Assembly (NCBI RefSeq): GCF_014851585.1
Contig: NZ_JACVAB010000009.1
Span: 62,001 to 126,000, forward strand
Length of the DNA stretch: 64,000 nucleotides
From: Agrobacterium sp. AGB01
Lineage (GTDB): Bacteria > Pseudomonadota > Alphaproteobacteria > Rhizobiales > Rhizobiaceae
Direction of reading: 5' to 3'
A model generated the notes under the pieces. The model searched no databases. It saw nothing but the letters and a program-made list of their open reading frames with translations, and was not told the origin of the DNA. The position numbers and the translations under genes were made by a program. Below are positions 34,708 to 43,198 of this stretch, piece by piece. Numbering within the stretch: the stretch's first letter is position 1; each line of letters opens with the position of its first letter.

Positions 34708-35394
34708 TTATTCTGCCGCAGGGGAAAGAGGATTATCCGCAAGCGTTTCCGGCAGAAACTCGCGTTTGACACCTTCATGGATCAGTGTCTGGGCTGCGTC
34801 CCAAAGGCGGCTCGATGACTTGCCGATTGGCGTCTTGCGCTCCAGCACCAGATCCCGGTGTACGCCGGGCGAATGCCATGTGCCACCGCTGGTGAAGAAA
34901 TTGTGCAGCAGCGGCTGCAACCGGTCTATGGCGCGGGCAAAACGGGCATCTGCCGTCGTGCGGGCTTCAAACTCGTCCCAATAGGCACGGAACTCTTTGC
35001 ACTGGTCTTCCGGCAGCAGGCCAAACAGCCGGTCGGCCGCCAGCTTTTCGCGCTCTTCCTGATCCTGCATCGCCACGGAGTCATAAATGAACGTGTCGCC
35101 GGCATCGATCTCGACAACGTCGTGGATCAGGATCATTTTCAACACGCGCGTCAGGTCTATTGTCTCATCGGCATATTCGGCAAGAATGACCGCCATCATC
35201 GCCAGCTGCCAGGTATGCTCCGCGTCGTTTTCGCGCCGGGAAATATCCAGCAGCGGCGTTCTGCGCAGCACGGTTTTCAGCTTTTCAACTTCAAGAATGA
35301 AGCGCAGCTGCTTGGCCAGCCGGGCATCGCCAAACAACGCCTCCATATCGGCATCGTCAAGCGACAGCGGTTTCAGTTTGGGATCGAACGTCAT
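34708..35394 (-). CDS. HD-domain hydrolase (YfbR/HDDC2-like nucleotidase type)
   Basis: 228 residues. The metal-binding HD signature is visible as R..ENDAEHTWQLAMMA (His with the preceding Arg, about residues 52-67) and IHDVVEIDAGDTF (HD at about 89-90), and the far Asp lies in FARAIDRLQPLLHN. This is the arrangement of small HD phosphohydrolases such as 5'-deoxynucleotidase YfbR and HDDC2. It should release phosphate from nucleotides in the cytosol. It is a single gene without a clear operon partner; the DUF982 gene starts 317 bp further upstream on the same strand. Confidence 0.88.
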   Translation of the reverse strand: MTFDPKLKPLSLDDADMEALFGDARLAKQLRFILEVEKLKTVLRRTPLLDISRRENDAEHTWQLAMMAVILAEYADETIDLTRVLKMILIHDVVEIDAGDTFIYDSVAMQDQEEREKLAADRLFGLLPEDQCKEFRAYWDEFEARTTADARFARAIDRLQPLLHNFFTSGGTWHSPGVHRDLVLERKTPIGKSSSRLWDAAQTLIHEGVKREFLPETLADNPLSPAAE

Positions 35395-35465
35395 GCATCA
35401 CCTTGAATGTTTGCGCAGCAAGTAGGGCAGGGCCATTGGCAGATTTGGCGACCAAAAACTGGGGC

Positions 35466-35711
35466 CTATTCCTTGATTTCAATCTCTGCTTCAATGGCCG
35501 CAGCAATAAAGGCAAGCCTTGCTTCTTCAACGGTCTTTTTGCCTTTCAGCGCAGCTTCAATAACCAGCAGCGCCTTGTCCAGCGCTTCGCCTTCCTCCAG
35601 CGGCCAGTCTTCAATCAGCGCCCAGGATGCTTCCTGAAGGTTGCTGATGGTGGTGAATTTGCCTGGTTCTTCCAGTGCCAAAGTCACGCTCTTGTTCCAG
35701 TTTTTGCTCAT
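35466..35711 (-). CDS. DUF982 small protein
   Basis: ATG 35711 (MSKNWNKSVTLALEEPGKF) gives 81 residues; the longer frame is not credible. The pattern W...VTL.LE.PGKF.TI.....A.W.L...WP.EEGEALDKAL.V....L.G...VE.AR.AFI.AA is that of DUF982, a family almost confined to Rhizobiales. Its role is unknown. This is one of the better taxonomic markers in the window. Confidence 0.88.
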   Translation of the reverse strand: MSKNWNKSVTLALEEPGKFTTISNLQEASWALIEDWPLEEGEALDKALLVIEAALKGKKTVEEARLAFIAAAIEAEIEIKE

Positions 35712-35914
35712 CGGGTGGCCTCCAGTCTGATTTGAAATGCCCCATAGCATTGAATGGCAGTCGTGACGATGGGGGAGCATTTTGACCGGATTATATTCTT
35801 CTGCTGGAAAATGCCGACATCATGTGAGCAAGCGATCATGTACGGGGTCATATGACCTTGACAGGAGAAGGTTCACGACTACACGACGGGTAATTGTATG
35901 ACGGGAGTAGAAAC

Positions 35915-36853
35915 GTGAAAACTTTAGCGCTGGTATCGACATTTGTCGGAAAAACATTCGCGGCATGGGTGGTTTTATTTGCAGTTCTTGGATTTTTCTT
36001 TCCAGACACTTTCAAGCAGATCGGACCATGGATTGTCACCCTTTTGTCCATCATCATGTTCGGCATGGGTCTGACGCTGTCGCTTGATGATTTCCGCGAA
36101 GTGGTCAAACGTCCATTCGACGTGACAGTTGGCGTACTCGGCCAGTTTTTGATCATGCCGCTGCTTGCCGTGCTGTTGACGATCATCATCCCAATGCCGC
36201 CTGAGGTTGCTGCGGGTGTCATTCTGGTTGGCTGCTGCCCGGGCGGTACTTCATCCAACGTCATGACCTATCTGTCCAAGGGCGATGTGGCGCTGTCGGT
36301 TGCCTGCACGTCCGTCACCACGCTTGCCGCGCCTATCGTCACGCCGTTCCTGGTGTGGCTATTTGCCAGCCAGTATCTGCCGGTGGATGGTTGGGCCATG
36401 TTCATGAGCATCATCAAGGTGGTCATGGTGCCGCTTGCTCTGGGTGCAATCCTGCAAAAAATCCTGCCTGGTGTGGTGAAGGCAGCGGTTCCAGCCCTGC
36501 CATTGGTCAGTGTTATCGGTATCGTGCTCATTGTCTCGGCCGTGGTTGGCGCTTCCAAGGCTTCCATCGTCCAGTCCGGTCTGCTGATCTTCGTAGTCGT
36601 CATACTCCATAACGGCTTGGGTTATTTGCTGGGCTTTTTCGCAGCAAAGGCAACGGGTCTCTCGTTGGCAAAGCGCAAGGCCATTGCGATCGAGGTTGGC
36701 ATGCAAAATTCCGGACTGGGCGCAGCGCTCGCAACCGCTTATTTCTCACCGCTTGCAGCCGTTCCAAGCGCCATCTTCAGCGTCTGGCACAATATATCTG
36801 GCGCACTTCTGGCGAACTGGTTCTCCGGCCGCACGGAAAACGAAAGCAAATAG
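35915..36853 (+). CDS. Bile acid:sodium symporter family (BASS) transporter
   Basis: GTG 35915 is chosen because GGGAG stands 7 bases upstream; an in-frame TTG at 35894 has none. The product has 312 residues and about nine or ten membrane helices. Characteristic blocks are IIMFGMGLTLSLDDF, LVGCCPGGTSSNVMTYLSKGDVALSV (the crossover motif with GG.SSN) and IEVGMQNSGLGAALA. Bacterial members of the BASS family carry organic anions such as pantoate, pyruvate or bile salts with sodium. The substrate is not visible. A terminator closes the gene, and nhaA follows. Confidence 0.9.
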   Translation: MKTLALVSTFVGKTFAAWVVLFAVLGFFFPDTFKQIGPWIVTLLSIIMFGMGLTLSLDDFREVVKRPFDVTVGVLGQFLIMPLLAVLLTIIIPMPPEVAAGVILVGCCPGGTSSNVMTYLSKGDVALSVACTSVTTLAAPIVTPFLVWLFASQYLPVDGWAMFMSIIKVVMVPLALGAILQKILPGVVKAAVPALPLVSVIGIVLIVSAVVGASKASIVQSGLLIFVVVILHNGLGYLLGFFAAKATGLSLAKRKAIAIEVGMQNSGLGAALATAYFSPLAAVPSAIFSVWHNISGALLANWFSGRTENESK

Positions 36854-36902
36854 CGTTGCAACGCGGTTGAGAAGCATCCGCGCCAACGCATGTGAGTGAT
36901 CA

Positions 36903-36929
36903 GGCGCGTCGCATGCGGCGCGCCTTTTT
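36903..36929 (+). terminator. Rho-independent terminator of the symporter gene
   Basis: GGCGCGTCGC at 36903-36912 pairs, with one mismatch, with GCGGCGCGCC at 36915-36924 and is followed by TTTTTC. The stem is GC-rich, as in a typical intrinsic terminator. It lies 50 bp past the symporter stop. Confidence 0.82.
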
Positions 36930-37119
36930 CTTTGCCGCCAGGCACAGTCGGCGGATCACGAGACTGTTATTTGATCGTGATCGAGGCTGCTCCGGTTTTT
37001 CTGGAAACCGGATAGTTGCTTGGCTATACACTTTCCAACAGTGCGTGCTGCGTGCACTGCGGGATTCCCCGAAATCGACGGAGACTAAGATCAACTTCCA
37101 ACCAAGGGAGCGTGAACCT

Positions 37120-38319
37120 GTGTCTTCGACATTAAAGCAAGGTCGCATCAACTCTACCCTTCGTAAATTCCTCGACAGCGGGTCCTCCAGCGGCCTCGTG
37201 CTGATGGCGGTTGCCTTGTTGGCCATCATCATTGCCAACTCGCCGCTGGCAGAGGCTTATTTCAGTCTGCTGCATGTCTATCTTGGGCCGCTTAGTGTCC
37301 AGCACTGGATCAACGATGCCCTGATGGCGGTGTTTTTCCTCATGGTCGGTCTGGAGATCAAACGTGAGATGATGGATGGCCAGCTAAACAGCTGGCACCG
37401 GCGTGTGCTGCCGGGTGCGGCTGCCGCTGGCGGCATGGCATTTCCGGCATTGTTTTACGTGCTGTTCAACAAGGACAATCCGGCTGCATTGCAAGGTTGG
37501 GCCATTCCGGCCGCAACCGACATCGCCTTTGCCCTGGGCGTTATTTCGCTGTTGGGTTCGCGTGTACCCGCCTCGTTGAAGATATTTCTTGCAGCCTTGG
37601 CCATCATTGACGACCTCGGTGCAGTCATCATCATTGCGCTGTTTTACACTGAAAATCTGAACCTGCTGGCCCTTGCCGGGGCATTGTTCATCCTGGGCAA
37701 TCTGTTCCTGTTCAACAGAATGAAGGTCAGGCAACTCTGGCCTTATCTGGCTTTGGGGGCAGTCCTGTGGTTGCTGGTGTTTATATCGGGCATTCACGCG
37801 ACGCTGGCCGGTGTCATGCTGGCGCTCACCATTCCCCTGAAGCTGACCCCCGGTACACCAGAGGCAACACCGGAGGAATCGCCCCTCCATCGTCTTGAAC
37901 ATGGGTTGCATAAGCCGGTGGCATTTTTCGTGGTGCCGGTCTTCGGTTTTGCCAATGCCGGTGTGTCGCTGTCTGGCCTCAGCCTCGGCGTGTTTTCAGA
38001 ACCGGTCACCATGGGCGTGGCAGTGGGTCTTGTTCTCGGCAAACTGGTCGGTGTTCTCGGTGTTGTCGCACTTCTGGTCAAACTGCGTTGGGCACAACTT
38101 CCGGCGCATGCAAGCTGGGGGCAAATGACTGGCACGGCCTTCCTGTGCGGTATCGGCTTCACCATGTCGTTGTTCATCGGCCTCCTGGCCTTTGATGATC
38201 CGGCTTTGCAGGACCATGTGAAGATCGGCATTCTCTTGGGCTCGCTGGTATCAGGCACCGTGGGCGCGACGATCCTGGCGCTCTCCGGACGCAGGGTTCC
38301 AGTTGTCAGAGCAGCCTGA
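37120..38319 (+). CDS. nhaA: Na+/H+ antiporter NhaA
   Basis: GTG 37120 is chosen: AAGGGAG stands upstream and the next residues (SSTLKQGRINSTLRKFLDSGSSSG) match the NhaA start. The frame upstream to 36892 is only an open stretch. The product has 399 residues and about 12 membrane helices. Diagnostic are DALMAVFFLMVGLEIKREMMDG, the ion site with two adjacent Asp (LAALAIIDDLGAVIIIALFYT) and GTAFLCGIGFTMSLFI. It exchanges cytosolic sodium for protons and controls pH and salt balance. It follows the sodium-coupled BASS carrier, a possible functional pairing. Confidence 0.96.
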   Translation: MSSTLKQGRINSTLRKFLDSGSSSGLVLMAVALLAIIIANSPLAEAYFSLLHVYLGPLSVQHWINDALMAVFFLMVGLEIKREMMDGQLNSWHRRVLPGAAAAGGMAFPALFYVLFNKDNPAALQGWAIPAATDIAFALGVISLLGSRVPASLKIFLAALAIIDDLGAVIIIALFYTENLNLLALAGALFILGNLFLFNRMKVRQLWPYLALGAVLWLLVFISGIHATLAGVMLALTIPLKLTPGTPEATPEESPLHRLEHGLHKPVAFFVVPVFGFANAGVSLSGLSLGVFSEPVTMGVAVGLVLGKLVGVLGVVALLVKLRWAQLPAHASWGQMTGTAFLCGIGFTMSLFIGLLAFDDPALQDHVKIGILLGSLVSGTVGATILALSGRRVPVVRAA

Positions 38320-38332
38320 AAACTCAATGGAT

Positions 38333-38364
38333 CGACCGCCCATGTCTACGGCATGCGGCGGTCG
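38333..38364. terminator. Hairpin downstream of nhaA, possible terminator
   Basis: CGACCGCC at 38333-38340 and GGCGGTCG at 38357-38364 form a perfect 8-bp stem with a 16-base loop, 14 bp after the nhaA stop. There is no T-run, so termination is uncertain. Confidence 0.45.
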
Positions 38365-38483
38365 TTACCCGGTTGACGTCACCCACCGACCTCACAGAAA
38401 TGTCAGGTCAACGTGACCGCAGTCTGAGGAACGAACACAGCAATAGCGCATTGGTTTTTTGGATAGAATGAAAGGAGATCCCC

Positions 38484-39023
38484 ATGCCAAACTCGAGACG
38501 AACCACTCTGCGCGTGCTTGATAATGCCGAAGTAGAGCTTGTCGAGGCCTCCCGCCATCCCTCCATAAACGAACTTTCCGACAGTGAGCTGCAGCAGTTG
38601 CGCAAGAACCTGCGGGAACGCCGCGATCGTGCCCGCGACATTGCCAATCGCACACGCCGCGAAATGCGTGGCAAGTCGGCGCGTGATGATGGCAAGGCGG
38701 CCAAAACAGATGCCGGCATTCGCGAACGGCTGTCTATCCTTGCTAATGCCGTGCAGCGCACCAATCAGGAACATGCCCGTCGTCAGCGTTTTGAAGGACG
38801 TGGTGAGTTGAAGCGTAACGCCGAAAAGGCGCTGGAAATGCGTCGCGCCGCCGCAAGTCCCATCAACAGACCAACCTCGCGCCGTGCTGACAAGGGCATG
38901 CGCGCCATTCCCAATGAGCGCGCGGAAGATCTGGTCAACCGAATGGAGCTGGGGCGTGTATCGCAATTTGTCCGCGACAGTCAGGCCAAGCGTGACAAAC
39001 GCCATGAAGAGGCAGGCGTGTAA
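38484..39023 (+). CDS. Highly charged coiled-coil hypothetical protein
   Basis: 179 residues, ATG 38484 with AAAGGAG upstream. The protein is about one third Arg, Lys, Glu and Asp. It has a helical core (SINELSDSELQQLRKNLRERRDRARDIANRTRREMRGK, positions about 27-64) and continues helical to NRMELGRVSQFVRDSQAKRDKR. Such Arg-rich, coiled-coil proteins occur in rhizobial genomes without a known role; nucleic acid or DNA-binding packing would fit the charge. The gene stands alone, with a terminator downstream. Confidence 0.7.
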   Translation: MPNSRRTTLRVLDNAEVELVEASRHPSINELSDSELQQLRKNLRERRDRARDIANRTRREMRGKSARDDGKAAKTDAGIRERLSILANAVQRTNQEHARRQRFEGRGELKRNAEKALEMRRAAASPINRPTSRRADKGMRAIPNERAEDLVNRMELGRVSQFVRDSQAKRDKRHEEAGV

Positions 39024-39105
39024 CGACGCATCTGAACATGCGGCGCATTCGCTTTGCTGCTCATTATTTCCTGGCAGTAAATTACAGTCGTTCATAGCAC
39101 AACTT

Positions 39106-39137
39106 TCACCCTGCCTCTCCTTGGAGACGCAGGGTGA
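39106..39137. terminator. Hairpin terminator after the charged protein gene
   Basis: TCACCCTGC at 39106-39114 pairs with GCAGGGTGA at 39129-39137, and the inner CTCC/GGAG extends the stem. CTTTTGTTT follows on the plus strand. Confidence 0.75.
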
Positions 39138-39271
39138 CTTTTGTTTGGTGTGCATGTCACGCCGCGTGGCGTGGCGTGTCCTGTGCCCGGTTTCTTGAGC
39201 CTGCGGCCCCAATACGCTACCTGCAGCACCGTCCTGAAAAATCCCGCAGTCGAATGATGAAGGAGATGCCT

Positions 39272-39835
39272 ATGAACCCGCACGATACCCGCCCGCGTAT
39301 TCATCTGACAGGCGCATCCTGCTCGGGCGTTTCGACATTGGGGTCCGCTCTGTCAGCGCATTACGGCGTGGCGCAATTTGATGTCGATGACTTCTACTGG
39401 ATGCCGACTGATCCGCCATTCACCACCAAACGCCCGCCACAAGACCGGGTAAAGCTCATTCAGGCGCAGCAGCGTCAAAGCAATGGCTGGGTGCTGACCG
39501 GGTCCTGCATGGGCTGGGGCAATGCCATGCTTGGCGATGTCGATCTCATCCTTTTCCTGCACACGCCAACTGCCATCCGGTTGCAAAGGCTGGATGCGCG
39601 CGAGGCCGCCCGTTATGGCAAACGTATTCTGCCGGACGGGGACATGCATGTTCAACACATGGCATTTTGCGATTGGGCGTCCCGTTACGATGACCCGACC
39701 TTTTCCGGTCGCAACATCGCCCAGCATGAGGAATGGCTGGCAGAACAATCCGCCCCGGTTCTGCGCCTTGATGGTGCCTTGCCGACCGCAGAACTGATGC
39801 AACAGGTGGCAAGCGCACTGACGAAGAACATTTGA
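39272..39835 (+). CDS. P-loop small-molecule kinase (adenylate/shikimate-kinase-like)
   Basis: ATG 39272 is chosen, since GAAGGAG stands 8 bases upstream; the frame opens earlier. The product has 187 residues. The Walker A-type loop is HLTGASCSGVSTLGSAL (about 11-27), with the Asp-rich lid start FDVDDFYWMPTDPPF behind it. The strand VDLILFLHTPTAIRLQRLDAREAARYG resembles the base-binding part of AAA-type and cytidylate-like small kinases. It belongs to the uncharacterised kinase group often annotated as adenylate kinase or shikimate kinase-like. It is the last gene before the membrane protein at the right end of the insert. Confidence 0.75.
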   Translation: MNPHDTRPRIHLTGASCSGVSTLGSALSAHYGVAQFDVDDFYWMPTDPPFTTKRPPQDRVKLIQAQQRQSNGWVLTGSCMGWGNAMLGDVDLILFLHTPTAIRLQRLDAREAARYGKRILPDGDMHVQHMAFCDWASRYDDPTFSGRNIAQHEEWLAEQSAPVLRLDGALPTAELMQQVASALTKNI

Positions 39836-39853
39836 CGACGCATGACAGTGGTG

Positions 39854-41059
39854 TCAGCTGTCAGTGTCAATTCCGCATTCAATGACATTGACGTCAACAG
39901 TTTCCAAGGGACGTCCACTTTTGGTTTCAAACTGACCACGAATGGTCACGCCTTTGCGAAGCATCGATTTGTATTCTTCGCGGTTACACCAGTTTTTCCG
40001 CATCACGTCCTTTGCCAGCGCCGGCACAGGATCAGGGGAAAATATCGTGATGGTGTAAACCCGGTTCGCATAGCTGGCACCTGATATGCCCAACTCGCCA
40101 TTGGTGGTGGCAAAGGTTTTTTCTGCCTTGGCGCGTTCTGCCATTTCGGCATCAATCTTCAGGTTGTCGAGGTTGCAACCCACGGCGTCGGCATTGGCAC
40201 TGCGCACAATATTGCCTGTGCGGTCCAGCAGCTCGCCTTGCAGCGTGGCGCCAAATGCAAACAGCTCTTTATAGTCGTTTGCGTTGCACCAGGTAAATTC
40301 CGTCAAATCTTGCCATTGCTGCCGCTCGGCCTCATTGTCGTTCCCAATCCGGTAGCGATAGATCAGGGTATAACCATCCGCTACAACGGCGGTCAGCCTG
40401 ACATTTCTGTCGAAGTTTTGTGGAATGGTGCGGGATGCCCCATAACGTTTCAGGGCCGCTTGTATCGCTTCGCTTTGTGTTTGCGGTTCTGGCGGCGGAG
40501 GGGGCGGAGGAGGCGGCTGTGCGGCCTGCAGCGCCAGACTGAAACTGAATTGTTCGAAACGCTTCTCGGCAATACGATCCAGCTGCGTCGCAGAAATCAG
40601 AACGCCCAAACCGGCCAGCGTCATGATGATGTTTGTTAAAATCGTGTCGTCAATCGGCTTGGTCTTTTCCTGACCTTTGTCGAACACAAGCGCGAGATTG
40701 GCAACGGGCATCAGGCCCATCAACCATCGGTCATTTTCCCCATAGGCATCGCGGGAACGCGCTGCCGAAAACAGGCCGGCCACAGCGCCAGCGAGCATCA
40801 TCATGGCAATGTGTGTGCCAACGATAACATGGGCATAGCCATGTTCGATTGCCAGCTGTTCCGGCAGGTAGAGCAGGGTAGAAGCGTAAAGTATGACAAA
40901 GACCAGACAGCAGCCGAAGAAATAAGCGCCACCGCCAATTTTCCATGTCGGTTTTGTTATCGCAAGGATTGCCCAGGCTGAAAACACCATCACGGGCCAC
41001 GACCACAAAATCCTCATGAACATGCTGAGCTCAAGCAGCTCGCGTGCGAATTCTTCCAT
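39854..41059 (-). CDS. Multi-pass membrane protein of unknown family; relative of the 21852-23183 gene
   Basis: ATG 41059 with AGAGGGG upstream gives 401 residues. About five membrane helices fill the first 175 residues, with the loop VAGLFSAARSRDAYGENDRWL; then a nine-proline run (about 185-195) and a soluble domain in two similar halves, each with a W or NWCN(A/R)..YK motif (FTWCNANDYKELFAFGATL and KNWCNREEYKSMLRKGVTI). The C-terminus VIEC and internal Cys residues suggest a disulphide, so this part may face the periplasm. The order and key wording match the gene at 21852-23183. It is the last gene of the insert before the head block. Confidence 0.72.
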   Translation of the reverse strand: MEEFARELLELSMFMRILWSWPVMVFSAWAILAITKPTWKIGGGAYFFGCCLVFVILYASTLLYLPEQLAIEHGYAHVIVGTHIAMMMLAGAVAGLFSAARSRDAYGENDRWLMGLMPVANLALVFDKGQEKTKPIDDTILTNIIMTLAGLGVLISATQLDRIAEKRFEQFSFSLALQAAQPPPPPPPPPEPQTQSEAIQAALKRYGASRTIPQNFDRNVRLTAVVADGYTLIYRYRIGNDNEAERQQWQDLTEFTWCNANDYKELFAFGATLQGELLDRTGNIVRSANADAVGCNLDNLKIDAEMAERAKAEKTFATTNGELGISGASYANRVYTITIFSPDPVPALAKDVMRKNWCNREEYKSMLRKGVTIRGQFETKSGRPLETVDVNVIECGIDTDS

Positions 41060-41184
41060 GGCCACACCCCTCTATTCCCGGTTGTGTGGTACGGCCTTGC
41101 GCATAAAATCGCAAGTCTGGGCGGGTGGCGGCAGTTAATTTCTGGCTAGGGGATAAGCACGGCTGCAACCCTCTCAACCGTCTT

Positions 41185-41260
41185 CCTAGGGCTTGTCCCT
41201 AGGATCTAAGCCGGTGCCTGATATGCAACGTGGTTGGATTCTCGCCACAAGGGCGAGAAT
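41185..41260. repeat. Two alphaproteobacterial-type intergenic palindromes
   Basis: CCTAGGG-CTTGT-CCCTAGG at 41185-41203 and ATTCTCGCC-ACAAG-GGCGAGAAT at 41238-41260. The loops CTTGT and ACAAG are complementary, so the two are inverted members of one type. This wording is common in intergenic DNA of Rhizobiales. They lie at the right joint of the split cluster. Confidence 0.72.
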
Positions 41261-41326
41261 GACGACGGCGATTGTGGTCTCTGACAGTCGCGGTCGTGCT
41301 CGTACAGAACACGGCTTCAACAGAAA

Positions 41327-41355
41327 CGGGCGGCCTTGAACAAACAAGCCGCCCG
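41327..41355 (-). terminator. Terminator of the head-gene block
   Basis: CGGGCGGC and CTTG at 41327-41338 pair with CAAG and CCGCCCG at 41345-41355, with one bulged base. Read on the minus strand the stem is followed by TTTCTGTT. It stands 31 bp past the last head gene, so transcription of the head block probably stops here. Confidence 0.72.
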
Positions 41356-41385
41356 TATGGAACTGTGTCTGCAGGCACTAGTGCC

Positions 41386-41670
41386 TTAAGCGTCGTCACC
41401 CTGCGCAGGCAGCCAGTCCGGTGGCGGGCCGCCCAGCGCTTCGGCAACGCCGTTACCCTGCGGCTGTTCGGCTATCGCGGCCGTCGGCTTCGGTTTCGGC
41501 TTTGCCTTTGTGGCCTGTGGCACCGTTACCGGTTGCGCATCAGCGGCATCCACCCATTTCGGGCGGCGCTTTTCATCCTGCCAAAGCGCGTCGGAAATCG
41601 TAAAAACCTCGCCGGTTTCGCGGATTTCCCCGTCAATGTAACCACGCGTGTTGGCAACCACCTTAACCAT
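41386..41670 (-). CDS. Small phage protein behind the Bbp16-like gene
   Basis: 94 residues. The N-terminal half is a compact domain (MVKVVANTRGYIDGEIRETGEVFTISDALWQDEKRRPKWVDAADAQPV) of the small-barrel kind seen in phage structural accessory proteins. The rest is a Lys/Pro/Ala-rich tail ending WLPAQGDDA. Its start overlaps the stop of the Bbp16-like gene by 8 bp. No function is known; it is last in the head block, before the terminator. Confidence 0.72.
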   Translation of the reverse strand: MVKVVANTRGYIDGEIRETGEVFTISDALWQDEKRRPKWVDAADAQPVTVPQATKAKPKPKPTAAIAEQPQGNGVAEALGGPPPDWLPAQGDDA

Positions 41671-42073
41671 TCGAAGGGTTGCCCATGGTCACACCGGCGG
41701 TAATGCGGCCGGTGGTCGGCGCCGTGCCTGTCACCGTATAGTTCAGGCGTACATACCGTTCCGCCGTGCCGCGCGGCAGAAAGTCCGGCAGAACCACCTT
41801 GCCCGCTTTCAACTCTGCCACCGGCACGGCCTGCGACCACACGACCTTAGGCGAGGCGAAGGCCGGCGCATCATCGGTCTGCAGCGCAATTGTCAGTGTT
41901 GTCAGGTTGTTGAAATCTTCCACCACCTGCAGGCGCAGCGGGACAGGCTTGCCCTGGCCAACATCGCGTACAACGCCGCCGGCAATGGGTGAAAGGTCGA
42001 GAATGTTGGTCGAGGCTGCCGTGGCAGTAATCGCCTGGGCATTGGAAAGCAGGCTCTGAGTATCGAAAATCAT
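41663..42073 (-). CDS. Bbp16-like capsid accessory protein
   Basis: 136 residues with the family wording MIFDTQSLLSNAQAITATAASTNILDL, then GQGKPVPLRLQVVEDFNNLTTLTIALQTDD, and a C-terminal beta-strand set ERYVRLNYTVTGT. This matches the Bbp16-type small protein encoded directly after the capsid gene in Bordetella phage BPP-1 relatives, where a role in decorating or stabilising the head is likely. Spacing to the capsid gene is 81 bp. Confidence 0.82.
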   Translation of the reverse strand: MIFDTQSLLSNAQAITATAASTNILDLSPIAGGVVRDVGQGKPVPLRLQVVEDFNNLTTLTIALQTDDAPAFASPKVVWSQAVPVAELKAGKVVLPDFLPRGTAERYVRLNYTVTGTAPTTGRITAGVTMGNPSNG

Positions 42074-42154
42074 GCGTTTTCCCCGTGATAGGTGTCAAAG
42101 CAAAAGAAGGGAGAAGGTGCCCGCCGCCTTTGGCGGCAGGCCTTAAGGGTGCCG

Positions 42155-43195
42155 TTACAGCGCCACTGCCGGAACCGGCGCTTCGGTGCTGAGCAGCGAG
42201 TCCGCAATCCGGATTGGAATGTTGCGGTAGGTGGTCACTTCTTCGCCTTCCAGTGTCGCAGACTTCAGCGGCACGGTGTTGGCGCGTCCCGTCGTCAGGC
42301 CACGGTCGGTGGACTGTTCGTCGAGAATTTCCATGACCTGGCGGTTCATGTAACACACGGTGCGGCCGCCCTTGGCGTTGATGCCGTAAGTCATGTACAG
42401 GCGGTAATAGGCCTGTCGCAGCAGCTTCCACAGGTCGACATTGCCGGCCATCATGTCGGACACATCGATATTGGCGATACGCGCCATGTAACGATAATCC
42501 TTCACAAAGGCACCCATGTGCCATTCAAAGGCGGTGACCTTGGCGTAATAGGTGTTGCCGTCATCGTCTTTTACCGGCTCTTCGCCCTTGTCCATCACTT
42601 CCACGCCGGCCTTGGTGCCTTCGGGGTAGAGCAGGGAAGCGGCATGGTCTGCCCATGTCACAAACCAGATGGAGGTGTTGTCGCCACCGGTGCCACCGGC
42701 ATTGATCACCTGGTTGGCGGCGTTAGGGCGCGTCGGGTCGGGGATGTTGCTATTATAGGCGCTGAAACGGGGCGCAAAACCCTTGAACTTCTCCGGTGTC
42801 TTGTCCGTGTCGTGGTAGAAAAGGCCGGTTGCCATTTCCTGGTTCATCGCTTCCAGGAAGGGCGCGCTATCGACCAGTCGCTGCTTGGCCGGGTCCGGCG
42901 CAAGCTTCAACAGGCGGGTGTCGATTTCAGAGCGCGCTTCCAGAAAACCTGTGGTGTCATCCACCTGCTGCAGCGTGCTCTTGGATTTCTGCACGCCCTT
43001 GTACAGTCGGCCCCAGCCAGCGGACGGCAGACCGGTGCGAATGGAGTGACGGTGAATGCCCTTGAGGTTGCACTGCGTGGCAATCGCATCTTTCAGGATG
43101 GGGTTGTTCTGCGCCAGCAGTTCAAGAACGATGCCCTCGCCAGAGGCTTTGTGGGCGTCAATGAGGGTAGGTACGGTGCTACCAATGATAGCCAT
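42155..43195 (-). CDS. Major capsid protein (BPP-1-like podovirus type)
   Basis: 346 residues. The start MAIIGSTVPTLIDAHKASGE, the central MNQEMATGLFYHDTDKTPEKFKGFAPRF, and the ending TTYRNIPIRIADSLLSTEA are wording I associate with capsid proteins of the Bordetella BPP-1 group and related podoviruses, which fold as HK97-type shells. It lies between scaffold and Bbp16-like genes, as expected. The sequence is intact, with no frame break. Confidence 0.88.
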   Translation of the reverse strand: MAIIGSTVPTLIDAHKASGEGIVLELLAQNNPILKDAIATQCNLKGIHRHSIRTGLPSAGWGRLYKGVQKSKSTLQQVDDTTGFLEARSEIDTRLLKLAPDPAKQRLVDSAPFLEAMNQEMATGLFYHDTDKTPEKFKGFAPRFSAYNSNIPDPTRPNAANQVINAGGTGGDNTSIWFVTWADHAASLLYPEGTKAGVEVMDKGEEPVKDDDGNTYYAKVTAFEWHMGAFVKDYRYMARIANIDVSDMMAGNVDLWKLLRQAYYRLYMTYGINAKGGRTVCYMNRQVMEILDEQSTDRGLTTGRANTVPLKSATLEGEEVTTYRNIPIRIADSLLSTEAPVPAVAL

Positions 43196-43198
43196 GTG

